Under the pieces are notes generated by a model. It was not told the origin of the DNA. It worked only from the letters and a program-made list of their open reading frames with translations, and did not search any database. Shown one piece after another: positions 1 to 7,856 of a DNA stretch of 43,028 nucleotides. Position numbers and translations under genes: made by a program. The stretch spans positions 1-43,028 of the forward strand of contig NZ_LRTR01000835.1 in NCBI RefSeq assembly GCF_001550375.1. Direction: 5' to 3'. The stretch comes from Streptomyces europaeiscabiei. GTDB taxonomy: Bacteria > Actinomycetota > Actinomycetes > Streptomycetales > Streptomycetaceae. Position 1 is the first letter of the stretch, and each line of letters begins with the position of its first letter.

Positions 1-151
1 CCGCCGCGCCGGCCGCGACGAGGCCGGCCCGCCTTCCCCGGCCGGCGAAACGGGAGCCGAGTGGCCCTCGGGCGTCCGACGACTCGGTGCCCCCCGCGCC
101 GCCGGGGGGCTGGGAGGTGGCCCGGTCACGGCCGGAGGTGACGGCGCTCAT
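1..151 (-). CDS. livM: Branched-chain amino acid-type ABC permease LivM (N-terminal start, partial)
   Basis: The first 50 codons of a minus-strand gene that runs off the left edge. It begins with a long polar leader rich in Gly, Ser, Arg and Pro and then turns hydrophobic (GLVAAGAA) at the edge, as a LivM permease does before its first membrane span. The identity rests mainly on position: SBP, LivG, LivF and LivH precede it in the usual order, and LivM is the component missing. The ATG overlaps the stop of the small ORF at 148-273 by ATGA. Without that ORF the gap to livH is about 120 bp. Confidence 0.55.
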   Translation of the reverse strand, partial: MSAVTSGRDRATSQPPGGAGGTESSDARGPLGSRFAGRGRRAGLVAAGAA

Positions 152-273
152 GTCGTGCTGCCTTTCTGGTGCGGCGGATACGGATCGAGCACGGACGGGG
201 TGCCCCATGCGTGCATACGCCCGGTGTACGCGGAGGGCAGCGGGCGTCCCACAGAGGACTGATGAGGCGTCAT
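148..273 (-). CDS. Possible 41-aa coupled small protein between livH and livM
   Basis: A 41-codon ORF whose ATG overlaps the livH stop (ATGA) and whose TGA overlaps the presumed livM start (ATGA), so it fits exactly into the coupled operon. The peptide starts MTPHQSSVGRPLPS and has no membrane span or motif that I recognise. It may be a genuine small protein, or a translated spacer that carries ribosomes from livH to livM. The alternative is that livM has a different start and this frame is fortuitous. Confidence 0.3.
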   Translation of the reverse strand: MTPHQSSVGRPLPSAYTGRMHAWGTPSVLDPYPPHQKGSTT

Positions 274-1130
274 CCGGCCTCCGCCACGACGCTGTGGGTA
301 CGGGCTGCCTGCCCGATCATCAGCGCCAGGACCAGACCCAGTGCCACCACGGTCTGGTACGTGGCGCTTCCATAGCCCGCGACCATCGCTTCGGCCACTC
401 CGAGGAACAGCGCACCGGCCAGGGTGCGGCCGATGTGATGCATGGACCCGACGACCGCCGCCGCGAAACCGTTGATGATCAGCGCCACGTCGGAGTCGAA
501 GGCCATCGAGTTCATGGGCGCCAGCAGCACGCCGGCCAGACCGCCGAGAGCGCCGCCGATGGCGAAGGCGATCAGCCCCATGCGGGTGACGGAGATCCCG
601 ACGACGCGGGCCGCGTACGGGTTGGAGGAGCACGCGGAAAGGGCCTTGCCCGCGTCGGTGCGGCCGAACAGCACGGCCATCGCGGCGAAGACGGCCGCAG
701 TGAGGCCGATGATGAGCAGATAGTGGGACTGGATACGAGCGCCGAACACGGTCACGGCACCGGAGAGCCCCTCGGAGGACCGGCCCTGGTCCCCCCAGAG
801 CATGACCTCTACGGCGTACGCCAGAATGCCCAGTCCCAGGGTGACCATGAGCGCGGCCTGCGGCGAGGTGCCCCGTCGGCCGATGGCGACCATGCCGAAG
901 AGCAGCCCCACGAGGGCGGCGACGGCGACCCCGAGCAGTTCGGCGAGCCCGTGCGGGAGGCCGGCGTCGAGGAGCGAGATGGCGGTCAGCGCCCCGACGA
1001 CGGCGAAGGTGCCCTGGGCGAAGTTGACCACCCGCGTCACCCGGTGGATGAGCACCAGGCCGCTGCCGATCAGCGCGATACCGCAGCCGGTGCCCAGTCC
1101 GGTGATGAGGTAGACGAGGAAGTCGCTCAT
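270..1130 (-). CDS. livH: Branched-chain amino acid-type ABC permease LivH
   Basis: Predicted inner-membrane permease of 286 aa, the usual LivH length, forming the translocation pore with LivM. It begins MSDFLVYLITGLGTGCG and carries the family's early NFAQG signature (RVVNFAQGTF) and alternating hydrophobic segments throughout. The start is fixed by ATGA overlap with livF; the reading frame is open further upstream but that part is low-complexity Arg/Pro and belongs to livF antisense sequence. Substrates of this transporter class include branched-chain amino acids, amides and aromatic acids. The neighbouring FAH and MBL hydrolases make an organic or aromatic acid plausible here, but the sequence does not decide. 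Confidence 0.9.
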   Translation of the reverse strand: MSDFLVYLITGLGTGCGIALIGSGLVLIHRVTRVVNFAQGTFAVVGALTAISLLDAGLPHGLAELLGVAVAALVGLLFGMVAIGRRGTSPQAALMVTLGLGILAYAVEVMLWGDQGRSSEGLSGAVTVFGARIQSHYLLIIGLTAAVFAAMAVLFGRTDAGKALSACSSNPYAARVVGISVTRMGLIAFAIGGALGGLAGVLLAPMNSMAFDSDVALIINGFAAAVVGSMHHIGRTLAGALFLGVAEAMVAGYGSATYQTVVALGLVLALMIGQAARTHSVVAEAG

Positions 1131-1990
1131 TTCGCCTCCCGTGCCGCGGCCCGCGCGGACTGGACGGTGGTGTCCTGGTTGCCCCGGGCGGTCTTGGCAG
1201 TGCCGGGCGTGGGTGCGGGGTCGGCCGTGGCCCGGTCGTGCGGACCCGGGTCGTCCTGAGCGTCCTGTGGGCTCGGGAGTCCCTGGGCCTCGCCGAGGTA
1301 GGCCCGGGCGATGTCGGGGCTGGCGGCCAGGTTTGCGCTGTCGCCCTCGGCGGCGATCCGTCCCGCTTCCAGGACGTAGGCGCGGCTGCACAGGTCCAGG
1401 GCGAGCCGCGCGTTCTGCTCGATGAGCACAACGGCCGTGCCCTGTTCACGGTTGAGCTCGGTCAGGTGCTCTGCGAGGTCGGCGACGATGAGGGGCGCGA
1501 GGCCGAGGGAGAGCTCATCGATCACGAGGACCTCCGGCCGGCTCATCAGAGCGCGTCCGACGGCGACCATCTGCTGCTGGCCTCCCGACAGCCCGCCCGC
1601 CTTCCGGTCGTGTACCCGCACCAGGTCGGGAAGGAGCTCGTACACCCATGAGGTGTCGCGCTGCTTGCGGCGGCTTCGGCCGCGGCCGGACAGCTGCCAG
1701 GCGCCCAGGCGCAGGTTGTCGTCGACGGTGAGGTCGCCGAACATCTGCCGCCCCTCGGGTACCTGGGCGATCCTGGCCCGTACCTCCACGCTGCCGGAGG
1801 CCGGTGTCAGGATCCCGGTCAGGGTGTTGACCAGGGTGGACTTGCCGGCTCCGTTGGGCCCGACGAGGGCGACCATTTCACCGGGCGCGACCCGCAGCGA
1901 GACGCTGTCGAGGGCCGTGGCCGCGCCGTAGCGGACCACCAGGTCGCGTACCTCGACGACATCGCTCGGGGACGGTGGCGAGACGTTCAT
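1127..1990 (-). CDS. livF: ABC transporter ATP-binding protein LivF
   Basis: Cytoplasmic ATPase of 287 aa, one of two that power the Liv-type importer. Visible motifs are the Walker A (GPNGAGKST), the ABC signature (LSGGQQQ), Walker B (EVLVIDELSLGLAP) and the H-loop region (VVLIEQNARLAL), typical of LivF. It starts at MNVSPPSPSD, overlapping the livG stop by ATGA. The C-terminus carries about 45 extra polar residues (PSPQDAQDDPGPHD and onward), longer than the standard LivF of about 235 aa and of unknown role. Its stop overlaps livH. Confidence 0.92.
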   Translation of the reverse strand: MNVSPPSPSDVVEVRDLVVRYGAATALDSVSLRVAPGEMVALVGPNGAGKSTLVNTLTGILTPASGSVEVRARIAQVPEGRQMFGDLTVDDNLRLGAWQLSGRGRSRRKQRDTSWVYELLPDLVRVHDRKAGGLSGGQQQMVAVGRALMSRPEVLVIDELSLGLAPLIVADLAEHLTELNREQGTAVVLIEQNARLALDLCSRAYVLEAGRIAAEGDSANLAASPDIARAYLGEAQGLPSPQDAQDDPGPHDRATADPAPTPGTAKTARGNQDTTVQSARAAAREAK

Positions 1991-2760
1991 GCCGCCGCCT
2001 TCGTGCCCAGATATGCGGTGACGACCTGCGGGTCGGTACGTATCTCGTCCGGTGTGCCCTCGGCGATGACCTTGCCCAGGTCCAGGACGGTGACACGGTC
2101 GGCGAGGCGGCCGACGAGAGCGACGTCGTGTTCGACGAGCATGATGGTGAGTCCGTCCGCGCGCAGTTGCTCGATGAGGTCGGCGAGCCGGTCCCGCTCC
2201 GCGGCCCGCAGACCGGAAGCGGGTTCGTCGAGGAGCAGCAGGGTGGGTTCTCCGCACAGGGCGCGGGCGACCTGGAGCGCGCGCTGCTGCCCGAGCGGCA
2301 GCAGTTCCGCGGGGCGGTCCGCCCAGTCTTCGAGCCCGACCCTCCGTACCGCCTCGTGTGCCCGCTCGGCGATCAGGCGTTCCTCCCGGCGGTGGCGCGG
2401 CAGCCTGAGTGCGGCAGCCGCGAACCCTGCGCCGGTGGTGGCGTGGGCGCCGACCATCGCGTTCTCCAGCACGCTCATCCCGTGGAAGGTGCGGGCGCCC
2501 TGGAAGACGATGGCGATCCCGAGGCGGGCCCTGTGGTGGGGTGGCAGCCGGTCGATGCGTCGTCCGTCGAGTCGGATCTCGCCCCGCTCGGCGGGCAGTT
2601 GACCGCTCACCAGGTTGAACAGGGTCGACTTGCCTGCCCCGTTGGGGCCGATGACGCCGAGGATGCTGCCACGGTCCACCGTCAGGTCGACGCCGTCCAC
2701 GGCGTACACCCCGCCGAACGACCGTGCCAGGCCGCTCACCCGGAGCAGGGGCTCGGTCAC
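1987..2760 (-). CDS. livG: ABC transporter ATP-binding protein LivG
   Basis: Cytoplasmic ATPase of 257 aa, the LivG partner of LivF. It has Walker A (GPNGAGKST), Walker B (LLLLDEPASGL) and the LivG C-terminal block (AEGTPDEIRTDPQVVTAYLG). The ABC signature is degenerate (LLPLGQQRAL in place of LSYGQQR), which is common in this subfamily. The start is GTG, overlapping the stop of the binding-protein gene (GTGA), so all genes of this operon are translationally coupled. Confidence 0.92.
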   Translation of the reverse strand: MTEPLLRVSGLARSFGGVYAVDGVDLTVDRGSILGVIGPNGAGKSTLFNLVSGQLPAERGEIRLDGRRIDRLPPHHRARLGIAIVFQGARTFHGMSVLENAMVGAHATTGAGFAAAALRLPRHRREERLIAERAHEAVRRVGLEDWADRPAELLPLGQQRALQVARALCGEPTLLLLDEPASGLRAAERDRLADLIEQLRADGLTIMLVEHDVALVGRLADRVTVLDLGKVIAEGTPDEIRTDPQVVTAYLGTKAAA

Positions 2761-3953
2761 TTGGCCACCTTCTCCAACTCGCTCTTCGACCAGACCGTCG
2801 GAACGAACGTGCCGTCGGTGACGGTGTTGACCGAGATGTAGTCGGGAGACAGACCCGAGTGGTCCTTCTCGCTGTAGCGGTAGGTGCCGTTCGGGGTGGT
2901 GAGCGTCAGCTCCTCCATCGCCTGCCGGATCTTCTCGTGGTCGGTGCTCTTCGCCTTCTCGATGGCGGCGGCCAGCAGCTGGACACCGGTGTATCCGTCC
3001 TGTGCGAACTGCGGCGGCGGGTAGTTGTACTTCTGCGTAAACGGCTTGTTGACGGCCTCGACGGCCTTTCTCTGCGCTCCCTCCGGCAGCGTGTTGCCGA
3101 CCAGGCCGATGGAACTGGCGACGATGGCGCCCTCGGCGGCCTTGCCTGCCGGGTCGAGCCACAGCTTGCTGGCCTGGGAGCCAGTGAAAGCGATCGGGAT
3201 GTCCAGTCCCGAGGCGGCGTACTGCTTGGTCAGGACGACGGAGGCGGGGCCGGTCACCCACACCGCGAGCGCCTGGGCGTCGGTGCCCTTGACGTGCGTG
3301 AAGACGGCACTGAAGTCGGACGCGGTGCTCTGGATCTCCTCGGTGGCGACGACCTTGATGCCGTACTCCCCGGCCTTCGCCTTCATCGCCTTGTAACCGG
3401 CGGTCGGATACGCGGTCTTGGTGTCGTAGGCCACGGCCAGCTTGGTGACGCCCTCCGACTTGTAGTACTGCAACAGCCGCTCGGCGTAGTCGGAGGCCAG
3501 GGCCGGTACCACGAAGACGTAGGGGTGGACGGGCGCCACTTGCTCGTCGGCCGGAGACAGGGAGACGTACGGGATCTCCGCCCGGTCCACGGCGGGCAGC
3601 GTGGCCAGCGCCGACCCTGCGGACGGTGAGCCGAGGACCGCAGTCACGCCCTGGTCCTTGAAGCCGTTGAAGGCCAGTACGGACTGGTCGGGCAGGCTCT
3701 TGTCGTCCTTGACCGTCAGCTCCAGCTTCCTCCCGAGGACCCCGCCGTCCTTGTTGATCTGCTCGACCGCCAGTTCCGCGGCCTTGCGGCCCTCGGTACC
3801 GAGGGTCTGGAGCTGACCGGTGAGCGAGGTGATCATGCCGATCTCGATCGGGCCGTCATCAGCGGAGGAAGACTCGGACGAACCCCCTCCGCACGCTGTG
3901 ACGGCGAACGCCAGACCGGCGGCGAGAGCAGCTAGGGGGGTACGAGGGCGCAC
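2757..3953 (-). CDS. Liv-type periplasmic-binding lipoprotein (substrate-binding protein)
   Basis: Extracellular solute receptor of the Peripla_BP_6 (LivJ/LivK) family, 398 aa, anchored as a lipoprotein. The N-terminus MRPRTPLAALAAGLAF followed by VTACGGG is a lipoprotein signal with the lipobox Cys; a Ser/Asp linker follows, then the mature start IEIGMITSLTGQLQTLGTE. I chose the GTG at 3953 because GGGAGG lies 5 nt upstream and it gives a normal signal peptide; the ATG at 3986 would add 11 residues and has no ribosome site. It is the first gene of the liv operon. Its promoter and a TetR-type palindrome lie upstream. The ligand cannot be read from the sequence. Confidence 0.9.
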   Translation of the reverse strand: MRPRTPLAALAAGLAFAVTACGGGSSESSSADDGPIEIGMITSLTGQLQTLGTEGRKAAELAVEQINKDGGVLGRKLELTVKDDKSLPDQSVLAFNGFKDQGVTAVLGSPSAGSALATLPAVDRAEIPYVSLSPADEQVAPVHPYVFVVPALASDYAERLLQYYKSEGVTKLAVAYDTKTAYPTAGYKAMKAKAGEYGIKVVATEEIQSTASDFSAVFTHVKGTDAQALAVWVTGPASVVLTKQYAASGLDIPIAFTGSQASKLWLDPAGKAAEGAIVASSIGLVGNTLPEGAQRKAVEAVNKPFTQKYNYPPPQFAQDGYTGVQLLAAAIEKAKSTDHEKIRQAMEELTLTTPNGTYRYSEKDHSGLSPDYISVNTVTDGTFVPTVWSKSELEKVAK

Positions 3954-4090
3954 GGGAACCTCCCGGTTACGGAGCGGGAACGGCATGAAGGAAGGGGCAC
4001 ACGCATCCGGAGGACGCCGGCGTGCACGAAAATGAAGCAGGAAGAGTCGTTTTGCGGGCTTTCGCGGCTTGCTACCCGATCGACGGGTTG

Positions 4091-4119
4091 AACATAAGCC
4101 GGGGCCACATGACCGTCAA
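4091..4119 (-). promoter_or_regulatory. Predicted promoter of the liv operon
   Basis: On the minus strand TTGACG (4114-4119) and TATGTT (4091-4096) are separated by 17 bp, close to the housekeeping-sigma consensus. The expected start is about 130 nt upstream of the binding-protein GTG. The TetR-type palindrome at 4138-4153 lies 18 bp upstream of the -35. The rest of the 358-bp gap 3954-4311 holds only weak hairpins below the TetR stop and no ORF that I believe. Confidence 0.55.
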
Positions 4120-4137
4120 CACTTCAAGCAAAGATTC

Positions 4138-4153
4138 TTGGACTCAAGTCCAA
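4138..4153. promoter_or_regulatory. TetR-type operator, liv copy
   Basis: TTGGACTCAAGTCCAA has perfect 7-bp arms around a 2-bp centre. The same core (TGGACT, 2 bp, AGTCCA) occurs once more in the window, in the tetR/MBL divergent promoter at 5018-5031. This links the liv operon to the TetR gene beside it. Confidence 0.65.
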
Positions 4154-4311
4154 AACTACCCTCGGGTCCGCCGATCACCGGAACGAGGTGGCGGCGCGAG
4201 ACCGTCGGCGAGCCGGGTGAGGCCGCCATCGGCGGGACCCCAACGACCACCCCCTCGGCAGGGGCGGAAGTCATGCCGCTTCAGCGGCGCCGTCCCGCTT
4301 CCCCACGCCGG

Positions 4312-4944
4312 TCAGGAATGCGCGAGGATGCCAAGCAGGACGATGTCGAGCGCCCCACCGAGGCGACCGGGCAGGTCGAACGGCGGCGGCTCCTCCCGGA
4401 TCCAGCGCAGAACCGAGGAGAAGTAGCAGGACGCCAGCAGAGCGCCGGCCTGGTCGGCGTCGACCTGCGGCCGGATCTCTCCGCGCCTCCGCCCCTCCTC
4501 GACGATCTTCGCGAGTTCGGTTTCCAAGGAGGGGTCCTGCAACACGCGGCCGAAGCGCGCGGAGGCGTCCATCAGGACAGTGGTCTCCGCACGGGAGGCG
4601 ACGTTGAGGTCGGCCATCTCCCCCAGGTAGCGGCGCAGCCGGTCGCCGACCGGCAGGTCCTCGGCATGCTCCTGGCCGAGGATGGCCGCGACCCGGGCTC
4701 GGCGGCGGACGCCCCACTCCTCCAGGAAGCCGACCTTCTGCGAGAAGTGGTTGAAGACGGTGGCTCGGGCGACGTCGGCGGACTCGGCGATCTGCTCCAT
4801 GGTCGTCGCCTCGTAGCCCTGGGCGACGAACAGCCCCACCGCGGCGCTGTAGAGCTGGTCGCGCACCTGCTGCCGCTTCCGCTCGCGCCGCCCGAGGGGT
4901 GGGGCGTCCTGTGCGGGTGCGCCTCCCGCCTCAGAGATCGTCAT
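4312..4944 (-). CDS. TetR-family transcriptional regulator
   Basis: Predicted repressor of 210 aa. The N-terminal helix-turn-helix is clear at about residues 25-70 (LYSAAVGLFVAQGYEATTME, then IAESADVARATVFNHF), with the TetR ATVFNHF recognition block. The C-terminal ligand domain is not assignable. It is divergent from the MBL hydrolase gene and co-directional with the liv operon. The palindrome TGGACTCMAGTCCA just downstream of the MBL transcription start and upstream of liv is its likely operator. A simple reading is that an uptake substrate or its CoA or acid derivative releases the repressor. There is no good ribosome site before the ATG. Confidence 0.88.
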   Translation of the reverse strand: MTISEAGGAPAQDAPPLGRRERKRQQVRDQLYSAAVGLFVAQGYEATTMEQIAESADVARATVFNHFSQKVGFLEEWGVRRRARVAAILGQEHAEDLPVGDRLRRYLGEMADLNVASRAETTVLMDASARFGRVLQDPSLETELAKIVEEGRRRGEIRPQVDADQAGALLASCYFSSVLRWIREEPPPFDLPGRLGGALDIVLLGILAHS

Positions 4945-4975
4945 GGGCCCAGTACAGCACAGGCACGCGCAGGTA

Positions 4976-5005
4976 TTGACCCTCCCCGAGTCACCTCTTT
5001 AGATT
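4976..5005 (+). promoter_or_regulatory. Predicted promoter of the MBL-FAH operon
   Basis: TTGACC (4976-4981), an 18-bp spacer, then TAGATT (5000-5005). Transcription would begin near 5012, which places the palindrome at 5018-5031 immediately downstream of +1, a classic repressor position. Confidence 0.55.
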
Positions 5006-5017
5006 ACGCCCCACGAG

Positions 5018-5031
5018 TGGACTCCAGTCCA
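5018..5031. promoter_or_regulatory. TetR-type operator, tetR/MBL copy
   Basis: TGGACTCCAGTCCA, perfect 6-bp arms around CC, between the predicted transcription start and the start codon of the MBL hydrolase gene. It shares its arms with the liv copy at 4138-4153. Confidence 0.65.
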
Positions 5032-5082
5032 TCAATGGATCTCAGTCTCGATTTTTCCGCTTCGGGACGTGGAGGAGGCAGC

Positions 5083-6030
5083 GTGGCTTCCGTACTTTCC
5101 CCAGCCGGCCGGATCGACCTCGGCCATGGCTGCCATGCGTGGGTAGCGGGTACGGCCGGATGGGGAATGAGCAACGCCGGGCTGGTCACCGGCCAGGGCG
5201 AGTCCCTGCTCGTCGACACCCTCTACGACCTGCGCCTCACCCGGGCCATGCTCGACGGGCTGGCGCCGGTGACCGACGCCGCGCCGATCTCGACCGTGGT
5301 CAACACCCACGGCAACGGCGACCACTGGTTCGGCAACCAGCTCGTGGCCCACGCCGAGATCATCGCGGCCCGCGGCTCGCTGACCGACATGCGGCAGGTG
5401 GGCCCGGCCGAGATGCGGGCGTTGACCAGCGCGGAAACCGTCGCGGGACGGTTCGCCCGCCGTATCTTCGGCCGCTTCGACTACTCGGCAATCCACCCCG
5501 TGCTTCCGCACCGGGTCTTCGACAGCGAGACGGTCCTGGACATCGGCGGGACGGAGGTCCGTCTGATCGACGTGGGCCCCGCGCACAGCGCCGGGGACAC
5601 GATCGTCCATATCCCGCGGGCCCGGACCGTCTACGCCGGCGACATCGTCTTCGCCGGTTCCACACCCGTCATATGGCACGGCCCGTTCGCCAACTGGCTC
5701 GCCGCCTGCGACCTGCTCCTCAGCCTCGACGTGGACATCATCGTGCCCGGACACGGCCCGGTCACCACGAAGGAGGCGGTCCGCACCGTCCGCGACTACC
5801 TGTCGTACGTCCACGAACAGACCACCGCCCGCTTCGGCGCGGGCATGCCCGCCGAGGCGGCCGCACGTGACATCAGCCTCGGACGCTTCGCCGACCTCGA
5901 CGAGAGCGAACGCCTTGCCGTCAACGTGCACACCGTCTACCGCGAGCTCGACCCCTCACTGCCTCCGCTCGACGGACCCCAGTTGTTCGGCCGCATGGCC
6001 GGCCTCGCCTGCCCCTGCCCCGGCCTCTGA
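5083..6030 (+). CDS. MBL-fold metallo-hydrolase with HxNxDH motif
   Basis: Cytoplasmic metallo-beta-lactamase-fold hydrolase, 315 aa. The metal motif is NTHGNGDHWFGN: H76, N78 in place of the usual second His, D80 and H81. H168 (GPAHSAGD), D187 (YAGDIVF) and H224 (VPGHGPV) supply the remaining ligands. The start is the GTG at 5083, with GGAGGAGG 4 nt upstream; an earlier in-frame ATG at 5035 lacks a site and would encode the operator flank. The substrate is unknown; the fold covers thioesters, lactones and esters. It is the first gene of a unit with the small ORF and FAH hydrolase. The C-terminus ends in an unusual LACPCPGL. Confidence 0.85.
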   Translation: MASVLSPAGRIDLGHGCHAWVAGTAGWGMSNAGLVTGQGESLLVDTLYDLRLTRAMLDGLAPVTDAAPISTVVNTHGNGDHWFGNQLVAHAEIIAARGSLTDMRQVGPAEMRALTSAETVAGRFARRIFGRFDYSAIHPVLPHRVFDSETVLDIGGTEVRLIDVGPAHSAGDTIVHIPRARTVYAGDIVFAGSTPVIWHGPFANWLAACDLLLSLDVDIIVPGHGPVTTKEAVRTVRDYLSYVHEQTTARFGAGMPAEAAARDISLGRFADLDESERLAVNVHTVYRELDPSLPPLDGPQLFGRMAGLACPCPGL

Positions 6031-6101
6031 GCCGCATCAGCCCCCGGGGTCCACTGCCTGGCCGTATCGCCTCGGCCTCCCCGGACCCGCCAAGGAGAAA
6101 C

Positions 6102-6251
6102 ATGGTCACCAGCACCGTCCACGGCGCAGCCGCCGTCCCTTCCGGCGGCCCGCCCGCCCGGCACACCGGCACCGTCATCGCCGGATGCCTGGCGATCCGC
6201 CCCGCCTGGCTCCACCCCGCCCCGACCGAGACAGAGGAGAGCGCAGCGTGA
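6102..6251 (+). CDS. 49-aa small ORF coupled to the FAH gene
   Basis: A 49-codon ORF with a strong ribosome site (AAGGAG, then 5 nt to ATG), about 90% G/C in third positions, and a stop overlapping the next gene's start as GTGA. These three signs together support real translation. The peptide begins MVTSTVHGAAAVPSGGPP and contains one Cys and no membrane span; I do not recognise it. It may be a small protein, or a leader or remnant that keeps ribosomes flowing into the FAH gene. Confidence 0.5.
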   Translation: MVTSTVHGAAAVPSGGPPARHTGTVIAGCLAIRPAWLHPAPTETEESAA

Positions 6252-7192
6252 AGTTCGCGACCTTCGTACACGACGGGAAGCGGCAGGCGGGAGTTGTCGC
6301 CGATGACCATGTCCACCCCTTCCAGTACCCCGCCGAGCTGCTGGACCTGATCGTGGAGGGCGCCGAGTCCCTGCGCGCCGCAGGAGAACGCGCCCTGGCC
6401 GGCTCGCTGCCGGTGCCCGTGGCCGATGTCGTGCTACTGCCGCCGCTCCAGCCGCCGACCGTCCGCGACTACATGACCTTCGAGAGCCATGTCGCGGGTG
6501 TCGCCCGGGGATACGGTGACACCGTCCCCGAGGAGTGGTACGCCGCGCCCGCGTTCTACTTCACCAACCCGTACGCGACGATCGGCGCCCACGAGGACGT
6601 ACCCGTGCCACCCGGCTGCCTCCGCTTCGACTTCGAACTCGAGGTGGCCGCCGTCATCGGCAAGGCCGGCCGGGACCTGACCCCCGAGCGGGCTCGCGAG
6701 CACATCATCGGCTACACGATCCTCAACGACTGGTCCGCCCGCGACCTCCAGGGCCGCGAGATGAGGGTCAAACTCGGCCCCGCCAAGGGCAAGGACACCG
6801 CCACCACCCTCGGCCCCTGGCTGGTCACCACCGACGAACTCGAACCCCACCGCGACGCGGAGGGCTTCCTCGACCTGGCCCTCACCGTCCAGGTCAACGG
6901 CGAGACGATCGGACGGGACAGGCTGGCCAACATGGCCTGGACGTTCGAGGAGATGGCGGCGTACGCCTCCCGCGGCACCTGGATCCGACCCGGCGACGTC
7001 CTCGGCTCCGGTACCTGCGGCAACGGCGGCTGCCTGGCCGAACTCTGGGGCCGCAACGGCGCCCTGGAACCCCCACCGCTCATCCCCGGCGACCACGTCA
7101 CCATGACGGTCGAGGGCATCGGAACCCTCAGCAACACCGTCGTCGAGGGCGTCGCTCCGGTTCCTCTGCCTCCTGCCCGCCGCAGGCGATGA
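6248..7192 (+). CDS. Fumarylacetoacetate hydrolase (FAH) family protein
   Basis: Predicted cytoplasmic hydrolase or isomerase of 314 aa that acts on 2-oxo acids by metal-assisted C-C cleavage. The family's core is visible: the metal-ligand strand [13 protein letters not shown], then [24 protein letters not shown] and the C-terminal [19 protein letters not shown] start with GAGGAG 8 nt upstream, and translational coupling to the small ORF. Members include fumarylacetoacetate hydrolase, HpcG-type enzymes and acylpyruvases, so the exact substrate is open. With the Liv importer and CoA-transferase remnant it suggests a ring-cleavage or dicarboxylate route distinct from the gentisate operon at the other end. 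Confidence 0.88.
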   Translation: MKFATFVHDGKRQAGVVADDHVHPFQYPAELLDLIVEGAESLRAAGERALAGSLPVPVADVVLLPPLQPPTVRDYMTFESHVAGVARGYGDTVPEEWYAAPAFYFTNPYATIGAHEDVPVPPGCLRFDFELEVAAVIGKAGRDLTPERAREHIIGYTILNDWSARDLQGREMRVKLGPAKGKDTATTLGPWLVTTDELEPHRDAEGFLDLALTVQVNGETIGRDRLANMAWTFEEMAAYASRGTWIRPGDVLGSGTCGNGGCLAELWGRNGALEPPPLIPGDHVTMTVEGIGTLSNTVVEGVAPVPLPPARRRR

Positions 7193-7250
7193 CGCCGTAC
7201 GTCCGGGAAACAGGGGCGGGGTCACCAACGGGCTCGGACGAGACCTCGAT

Positions 7251-7269
7251 GCCGGACCGCCCGTCCGGC
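7251..7269 (+). terminator. Hairpin after the FAH gene
   Basis: GCCGGAC, 5-nt loop, GTCCGGC. A perfect 7-bp stem about 60 bp after the FAH stop and before the CoA-transferase remnant. There is no T-run. Confidence 0.35.
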
Positions 7270-7293
7270 ACCGGGAGAAAGGCACGAAACAAC

Positions 7294-7670
7294 GTGGACA
7301 AGGTCATGGCCTCGGCCGCCGACGCGGTCGCCGACATACCGGAAGGGGCATCTCTGGCGGCATGCAGGTCTCCGCAGCCGGGGACCTCGCCAACTGGACC
7401 GTACCCGGCAAGATGATCAAAGGCATGGGTGGTGCCATGGATCTGGTGCACGGCGCCGGCAGGGTCGTCGTCGTCATGGAACACACCGCCAAGGACGGCT
7501 CACCGAAAATCGTCGACGAGTGCACGCTGCCGCTGACCGGGCAGGCGTGCGTCCACCGGATCAGCACCGACCTCGCCGTCCTCGACATCACCCCGGACGG
7601 CCTGTCCCTGGTCGAACTCGCCCCTGGAGTGACCCTCGCCGACGTCCGCGAGCGCACCGGGCCAGACGTT
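7294..7670 (+). pseudogene. Fused remnant of 3-oxoacid CoA-transferase subunits A and B
   Basis: The first 23 or so codons ([20 protein letters not shown]) are the N-terminus of a ScoA-type subunit A. At about 7360-7365 the frame changes and the sequence becomes the C-terminal part of subunit [40 protein letters not shown] and the closing [15 protein letters not shown]. So one internal deletion removed most of A and the front of B, roughly 1 kb by family lengths. After about 7670 the match ends and unrelated sequence follows. No active-site segment survives, so it is dead. The intact pair would have moved CoA onto 3-oxo acids, downstream of ring cleavage. Confidence 0.8.
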
Positions 7671-7856
7671 GCGCAGCGCCTCGGCGGCCCACCGCCACAC
7701 CGCACGCGCCCGGCCACCCACAGCCGGACGGCGTAGGTGACGGTGCCGGGCAGCCACTGCCGAATACCTGCGTCCAGCCAGCGTCCCGAATTCAGCGTCC
7801 AACCGCTCGCACAGGCCACTTGCGGCGGCTTGCCTCGGTGGTGGGCTATCACGTCT

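Noticed and set aside
148..1449. Very long minus-strand frame across livH
   Set aside because: Arg/Pro/His-rich, typical antisense-phase shadow of G+C-rich coding DNA; only its last 41 codons were kept as a possible small ORF.
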